Of a stretch of DNA of 64,000 nt, positions 58,407-64,000 are shown piece after piece. Each line of letters begins with the position of its first letter. The first letter of the stretch is position 1. The position numbers and the translations under genes are program-made. Location: positions 811,001,069 to 811,065,068 of the forward strand of contig NC_081414.1 of NCBI RefSeq assembly GCF_030272615.1, in the 5' to 3' direction. Source of the DNA: Cryptomeria japonica (lineage: Eukaryota > Streptophyta > Pinopsida > Cupressales > Cupressaceae). The notes under the pieces were generated by a model. The model worked only from the letters and a program-made list of their open reading frames with translations, did not search any database and was not told the DNA's origin.

Positions 58407-60044
58407 TGATGCAGACATCTTGTGCATAGCTCTCCAATTCACCCTTACTCACCCGAACTCCTCAACTCACCCTTCTACACAAGCTCCTCCAAGGTAACTT
58501 GTTAGGGTACACTCCTTAGACCTCCAAGGCATAAAATCTATTGGCTTGCCTCCTAGGTATAGCCTCTTGAGGTTACTTATTGGTTTTGACCCAAATCTCT
58601 GATTTTGAGATGGTCTCCTACTAGTTTCCCAAAACTCTAGCTAGGCTCCAAAGACCTCCACCAAGGATCTTCACTCTAACCATGTTTAAAGTTTGTGGTT
58701 ATTTTTTGAAGGTATTTTCAAGGTCATTTTATTCATTATAAATATCCGCACCTTCCTTCCAAGCCCTAGGCTTTCAACTTGCTTCTACCAGCTGCTATTA
58801 GGCCTAAATGACTAGCCCTTCTGGGACTATTCTTTCGTCTTTTCCCCAAAAATTTCCAAACAACCCCTATATATTTTAACATATTTAGATACCCATTTGG
58901 AATTTAAACAATATCAGAAATTTTACCATCTGGGTTTGTCATACAACTAGGGTAACTCAAAATGAGCTATTTTTAAGGGGTTTAGGGCTTCCAAGCAGTT
59001 TTGGAAGATATGTTCCAAACTCTTCACCAGTCAAAATATACAACTAGAAAAATATTGGATACTTTTGGTAAACCAATATACCTTTCCAAAACACTATGGG
59101 TTGCTAAGGTATCAGTTCTCCAAGGCTTTGAAAATGAGCAATCTCTATTGCCTCCACACACTAGCTACAAGCTTGTGAGTTGTTCATCTCACCCATTCTC
59201 CTCCTTGTGGCCTGCAAAAACAAAAAATGCCTACTCTAAAAATATTTAAAGAGCCTACCCAATCCATCCAATTTATTTCAACTTGTGCCATTCATGGATG
59301 CTTAGGTAAAATGCATTTTACAATCAAAACCTCAAATTTCAAGGGTTTGTGAGCAACTATTACAAAAACAGTGATAATTGTTGATTCAAAGCACTTCAGA
59401 CCTTCATATTATACTTGTTGGAAAGGTAAAACAAATTTCTAACTTCCTATGCTACTATGATCAACATACCAAACTGTACAGGTCATACAAAGTCAGAAAT
59501 TCAAAGCAAAAATAGTCCAAATGTGTGAAAAAGCATAGGAAACCCTTGGCAAATGAATTGAATGCAAACCAAAAGTTGATTAACCTCATATTGGAGATGT
59601 TTAGAATTTTTTATACACAATTTAAATTTGGTTCCAACCAACTTCCAATGCCATTTCCTTCATGGACAACTTTTGCCTAAAAATGCAAAAGTTGTTATGA
59701 CAATTTTGACAACTTTTACCTATGAGTGCAAAAACACACTCCAGGGCTCTCAAGGCCTTAAAAAATAACTCAAATGGAGTCCTAAAATGTATTTAAACCA
59801 TTTCCAAACATTCTAGTAAGTTTCCAGGCATCCACCTAGTACAAACCAAAAAATTGACATTTTGACATTTCAGCATAATGACAATTTTGGATCCTGAGCA
59901 CAACAAAAATGTGGACAACCAAACTATGGCTTCAAAAAGAATAATAGGACTTAGTCCACCTTATTAAAACATAAAATAACTTGAAATCACACAAAAACTC
60001 TAAAATGCAAGAAAAGACAACTTTGAGCTAGGTGCCCTACACCA
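58407..60044 (-). repeat. 5' LTR of the chromovirus
   Basis: In plus orientation it runs from TGATGCAGAC to CTACACCA and matches the 3' LTR along its whole length, including the AAAAGTTGT.../...ACAACTTTT inverted repeat near 59685-59720. Confidence 0.93.
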
Positions 60045-60049
60045 GAGGG

Positions 60050-60588
60050 TCTTTTGACACTCATATGTCCTTCTACCCATGGCAATCATTAAGAAATTAT
60101 CATTAGGCTTCTCTAAAGTATCCCTGGGGCTGTGTTTTTTATAGGACTCCTTGTTTACTGCTCTTTTAAAGAAAATGAACTTCAGAAATGAACTTCACAT
60201 ATACACTGCTCATTATAGGGAATTCTTTTCTTTATTGTCTTCATAATTGCAACCCAAATGTTCTGACCTTGTGTAACACTACTTCATATCTTACTGCCCT
60301 TTTTAATCTTTTAATAAAAATCATTATATGAGTGCTACATTTTTTTTGTTGTCATAGCAGCTATGCTCACATGCTTTTTTTTTAAAGTGATGTGGTTGCT
60401 TATATGGTAGCAGTGGTTGCCCTTTGCTTTTGTAGCACTATCCCTGAACTATTATAGGCCAAAATAATGTTTTTCCTACATAAAATTTATCAAGACTTAC
60501 ACTAGTTGCACAAAGTACTCTTCAAAGGAAACTATTGAGACATTGGTATTTTTTCCATTTCATGTTCTCCCTTAATTAAGTCAACTTG
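60050..60588. other. Flank of the chromovirus, no gene identified
   Basis: No coding signal. The stretch ends at the AP2 relic and could include intron sequence of the donor gene. Confidence 0.4.
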
Positions 60589-60822
60589 ACAGGTACACAA
60601 GAAAAGGCTACTGAAGCATATGACATTGTTGCCATCAAGTTCATAGGCTTTAATGTTGTGAATTTTTTTGATATGAGAAAGTAGCACATTACTGATTGGA
60701 GGATCTTCAAAATATATCAGGGAAGCCAATATATCTGATCTAAGTGTTGAAGGCTATCAAATAGATGAAGACATGTATTCACAAATAACACACTTTAACC
60801 AGTTACACCAATGCTCATGTTA
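60589..60822 (+). pseudogene. Relic of an AINTEGUMENTA-like AP2 gene (end of second AP2 repeat)
   Basis: The plus strand encodes TGTQEKATEAYDIVAIKF followed by NVVNFFDMRK and a stop. This matches the end of the second AP2 repeat in AINTEGUMENTA/PLETHORA-type transcription factors (G-T-Q-E-E-A-A-E-A-Y-D-I-A-A-I-K-F, then N-A-V-T-N-F-D). A +1 shift then gives LLIGGSSKYIREANISDLS, resembling the L-P-I-G-G-x-A-K-R-L-K tail after that repeat, and SVEGYQIDEDMYSQITHF to a TAA at 60820-60822. No other AP2 exon is visible. It is a fragment of a developmental transcription-factor gene, probably captured or left behind by rearrangement, and not functional. Confidence 0.7.
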
Positions 60823-61189
60823 ATCAAACCCTCTAGCAGAATAATTTATATCATAGTTCCAATATAAATATTTAGGGGACATCAAACGATCCTATCTAGG
60901 GGAAATGAATTATCCTATTTTATTTTTCTGGGTTATCCAACATTCAGCTCCAAATACAACCATTGTACAAATACATTTTAATAGAACAAAACAAATTATT
61001 GCTTATGGAAGTGTATGCTTGATTCCTTGGGAGGTTCTATCTCTTTGAAAATTTCCTCGGTTCATATTTTGATTCTTGTGCTCTTATGTTTAGGAAATTA
61101 GTGTCCACATTCAATAATGGTTATGTCATATCCATAATATGTTTTCTTGGTTGTGGAGGAACTCCCACATAATTTTGTAAGACATGACT

Positions 61190-61690
61190 TCTAAAAATAA
61201 CTAAATGTGACTAAATATATGACCAGTTGATGACAAATTAATAATTAAAGTGACTAAATATGCTACCAATGGACGTAAGTTAGTTAATACAAATGACTAA
61301 ATATACTACCAATGGACAAAAATCAGTGAATAAAAATGACGAAATATACTACCAATTGATGGCAATTAATGATTACAATGACTAAATAAATGATCACTTA
61401 ACAACAACCAATGATTAAATATATGACTAAAGTAATGACTAAATAAATGACCAGTTAACAATAATTAATGACTAAATTAATGACTAAATATATGACTGAA
61501 TAAATGACTATATATATGACTAAATAAATCATTACCTTGACTAAATAAATGAGTAAATTAATAAATTAACGACTAAATCAATGACTAAATCAATGACCAA
61601 ATTGATCAATCAAATTAATCAATAAATGACTAAAATAGTTTAGTCATAAATATGGCTGCATTATAAATGACTAGCAATAAACTACTAATG
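61190..61690. repeat. Degenerate TGACTAAAT repeat field
   Basis: The decamer ATGACTAAAT recurs more than fifteen times with irregular spacing, together with ACTACCAATGGAC units in the left part. At the right end the motif turns round: ATGACTAAA (61626-61634) pairs with TTTAGTCAT (61639-61647) across ATAG, and further inverted copies follow to about 61760. Confidence 0.75.
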
Positions 61691-61974
61691 ATCATGTGAT
61701 CAAAATTAGTCATTTGTATACAATTTTTAGTAATTTTTTCAGTCATATATTGCTGTCTTTCAACTAAGATGAAGTGTTCAATAGTTCAAGTTCACTCGTT
61801 ATTGACATTTATCATGCACCAATGAACTAATAAACTAACATACATAGAATATATAACAAAACAATAATGACTCAAGAAACTATCGATGAGATTACAATTA
61901 ATATACTCTAGTTTTGCTTTAAAGGAATTTATGAGAAGATTTAATGAGTGCAAAAATAGGGGTAACAAATGTAT

Positions 61975-62170
61975 TATAATATTAAATTATTATAAAACTT
62001 AATTTAAATTATTAAAATTTTACAATTAAAAAAGTTAAATTATATTAGATAATATTATAGTATATTATATTGTATTACATTGTATAATTATATTATAAAT
62101 TATTATAATATAATGTTATATAATAATATTATATATTATTATATAATTTAATATAATATTATATTACTAC
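61975..62170. repeat. Near-pure A/T block with palindromic TATAATATAT runs
   Basis: About 200 bp is almost only A and T, with many short self-complementary runs (TTATATTATAA, AATATTATATATTATT). No coding content. Confidence 0.8.
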
Positions 62171-62919
62171 TTGATGAGTTGAATTTTAAGGGCTTCTGTG
62201 GATAAAATAAAGATTTGAATCTGTATGTTGGAAACATATAAAGCCTGTAGTCTGAAATATGTTTCTACAGCAATAGAAAAGATATGTATAATTTCTTGGT
62301 GCTAGTTATTTTTGCTGGCTTCAGATTTTGATAGCATCATATAATGAAATAAATATGGTTAGCATTGTTTAAATGATTAACCTATCTTGTTTATGATTTA
62401 TAAGGATCCATACTTTTAATCAGATGTCAAAACGTTTTCCATACAAGGAAATGGAACAGCAACATCGGTATTATTAAACCCCATAGTAATTTTTTGAACA
62501 TTAAACTATCCCTTATGAGCAAGAAAATGCTTCAAATTAAATAGATCTGTTTGTTTAGTTTTTATAAACCTCTAAATCTTCTTGTTGAAAAGCATTCATC
62601 CGTTATTACTGAATATTTTTCATTCATTTACAATGATATTCGATGGTTGTGGGGAATCAATAGTAGGAAAACTATTATGCTTTGTGGACCAGTGAGGTAT
62701 GAATAGTGCATAAATTGTAAATTTGCACCATAATGTTTTTCACAAAGAAAATAAGTTTGGATTTATTCACTACTAAGCTATATCAGTTTGTTTGAAGGGT
62801 TCATGCGGTGTTTGGGAGGCTCAACAGGAACGCTTTTTAACACATGGTAAACGTTGATGTTTTTTAAATGAAAAATACAATGTTTTAATTAATCACAATG
62901 CGTGGTTAAAAACGTGATC
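62171..62919. other. No recognisable gene
   Basis: AT-rich sequence without an open frame of note or a repeat structure. Confidence 0.45.
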
Positions 62920-63072
62920 AGGTGGTGGCAGAGTAATATGTAGAAGCCCTTATAGCAGTGATAACCCAGGTTCAAATCCTGGTGAGCTTCCATACACTTA
63001 GCTCTATGACAATGTCATGAGATAGGTGCATTATGCCAAACAAAGTAAAGGGATACATAAGGGTTTTTTTTC
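62920..63072 (+). repeat. tRNA-derived SINE-like sequence
   Basis: TGGCAGAGTAA (62926-62936) fits an internal A box and GGTTCAAATCC (62969-62979) a B box, with a T-arm-like stem CCAGG/CCTGG around it. The expected tRNA acceptor stem and a clear anticodon arm are missing, and the sequence goes on for about 80 bp to a T8 run (63064-63071), a possible Pol III terminator. No target duplication was identified. Confidence 0.5.
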
Positions 63073-63582
63073 AATGAAATATTAGTCAGGGGAGAAGAAA
63101 GTGTTGTCAATTTTGCTTTTTGAAGATTAGAAATAAGTTAGGGTTTTCTTTGTATTTGCTTATTTAAAAATAATATTGTTCAATAAAGAATAATGTTCAA
63201 TTCTAACAAAGCATGAGGCATGTGTGAGCATGAGTTGATAACAAAATAACAAAGATCAAATAAATGAAAAGGGAGAAAGTCATGGCAATGTAATTTTTAT
63301 AATATGTTTGAAAATATTGTTTTTTTTAAGTAAAGCAGAGCCAAGTCTATATATTCATTTTGAAAAGATTACAGTATATATATCCATAATTCAAAATGGA
63401 TCATAAACCTAAGATATACGTTTGAAATCATTCCTTGGATTTACTGTAAGGGAATCTAATTTCAAAGCAATGCATTGAACCCTATACATTTTCTTTATCC
63501 ATTCCAAAAAACCTTCATAGTTTATGGCAACGAAGATAAAAAATTAACATTCAAAAATAAGTTTAGGTTTAGTAGAGATTAT
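63073..63582. other. No recognisable gene
   Basis: AT-rich sequence without coding signal. It could be the 3' flank of the minus-strand coding segment that follows. Confidence 0.4.
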
Positions 63583-63679
63583 CTAAAATATTCTAAAGAC
63601 AAAAAAAATTAGAAACCAGCAGCCAACTAAAGGCTTAGCAATGTTGTCAACATAAACCAACAGAATTAAACCTATCTTT

Positions 63680-63994
63680 TTAATTATCATCATGTGGCTC
63701 GACAAGGAGATTTGGGGCTCTGCCTCTTCCAAGGCCTCTGCACGGAGGTTGTCCTCGACCATGACCAGAACCGCGACCCACACCTCTGTCACCACCTCTC
63801 CTACCCTGTTCAGCATGGGGTTCCTCTTCTTCTGCTTTTGGTGGCATAATTCCATTCATCCTTGCGAATTCATGGAGTTCATCCTCCCTGCCGAAATCTT
63901 CTGGATTCTCACCAAGGAAATGCCATTTGAGGTATCTGAGCCCCATACCTGCAAATGCTCTGTGATGGTCCAAGTCCTTTCCTTTAAGGTCTAG
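63680..63994 (-). CDS. C-terminal part of an unrecognised protein with an RG-rich tail
   Basis: The minus strand encodes, up to a stop at 63680-63682, LKGKDLDHHRAFAGMGLRYL, KWHFLGENPEDFGREDELHE, FARMNGIMPPKAEEEE and an Arg/Gly-rich tail (GRGSGHGRGQPPCRGLGRGR). Base composition is much higher in GC than the flanks, which supports real coding sequence. Upstream sequence is cut by the window edge. TTTGCAG/G near 63950 could be a splice acceptor, in which case the coding exon would start there. I do not recognise the family; an RNA-binding role is only suggested by the RG tail. Confidence 0.5.
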   Translation of the reverse strand, partial: LDLKGKDLDHHRAFAGMGLRYLKWHFLGENPEDFGREDELHEFARMNGIMPPKAEEEEPHAEQGRRGGDRGVGRGSGHGRGQPPCRGLGRGRAPNLLVEPHDDN

Positions 63995-64000
63995 CAGAAA

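Larger units (their letters stand above)
52131..60044 (-). mobile_element. Complete chromovirus (Ty3/gypsy) retrotransposon, 7.9 kb
   Basis: LTRs at 52131-53768 and 58407-60044 (both 1638 bp) bound the element, with GAGGG duplications at 52126-52130 and 60045-60049. On the minus strand the order is primer-binding site, gag, zinc knuckle, protease, RT, RNase H, integrase, chromodomain, then a purine tract (AGGGGAGTA) next to the 3' LTR. About 8% mismatch between LTRs is seen by eye over the first 430 bp, so it is an old insertion. All genes are broken. Confidence 0.95.

Noticed and set aside
60532-60729. Minus-strand ORF of 65 residues
   Set aside because: It is antisense to the AP2 relic, which has a specific family match on the plus strand.
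62920-62995. Functional tRNA gene
   Set aside because: Only the boxes and T-arm fit; no 7-bp acceptor stem and no credible anticodon arm could be drawn.

Overview
The window looks like intergenic DNA of a large, repeat-filled plant nuclear genome, most likely a gymnosperm. Reasons: it is AT-rich, it is packed with nested and mostly dead retroelements (Ty3/gypsy of two lineages, an iMet-primed LTR element, L1-type LINEs, a hAT relic, a TIR element), and it carries plant-specific domains (plant mobile domain, DUF4283, AINTEGUMENTA-type AP2). The species is an inference. No complete host gene is visible.

Layout. 1-2412: right part of an open Gag-protease ORF with no pol. 3315-4896 (-): broken hAT transposase. 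4930-10870: AT-rich DNA with a GC island (8850-9130) and an orphan tRNA-iMet primer site (9977). 10872-14031 (-): decayed gene of an unrecognised family, here called X, split by a solo LTR (11469-12242, TSD CCTTC). 14200-23180 (-): LINE ORF2 in order endonuclease, reverse transcriptase, zinc-binding region, RNase H. Its RT part is tandemly repeated four times with a 1298-bp period, and a 646-bp TIR element sits in one copy. 23223-41435 (+): a complete 18.2-kb Tat-type Ty3/gypsy element (TSD CCAAT) that split the LINE between ORF1 and ORF2; it has dual RNase H, a G-patch-like segment, 3' tandem repeats and an antisense plant-mobile-domain gene. 41441-42880 (-): LINE ORF1.

43130-50525 (-): a second X copy, split by an iMet-primed LTR element (43446-49188) that carries a zinc-knuckle ORF and a large unrecognised ORF (Y) instead of pol and has no 3' LTR. 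50620-51175 (-): RNase H end of another LINE, directly upstream of X copy 2. 52131-60044 (-): a complete chromovirus (TSD GAGGG) with gag, protease, RT, RNase H, integrase and chromodomain. 60589-60822 (+): relic of the last AP2 repeat of an AINTEGUMENTA-like gene. 61190-63072: repeat fields and a tRNA-derived SINE-like sequence. 63583-63994 (-): edge of an unrecognised RG-rich coding segment.

The retroelement genes form self-contained replication modules, nearly all inactivated. Most premature stops are ones that a C-to-T change in a Gln, Arg or Trp codon would make, the usual sign of methylated-cytosine deamination. The least explained items are family X (found twice just downstream of a LINE RNase H), ORF Y, the RT array, and a set of four hairpins with compensating stems in the Tat element.
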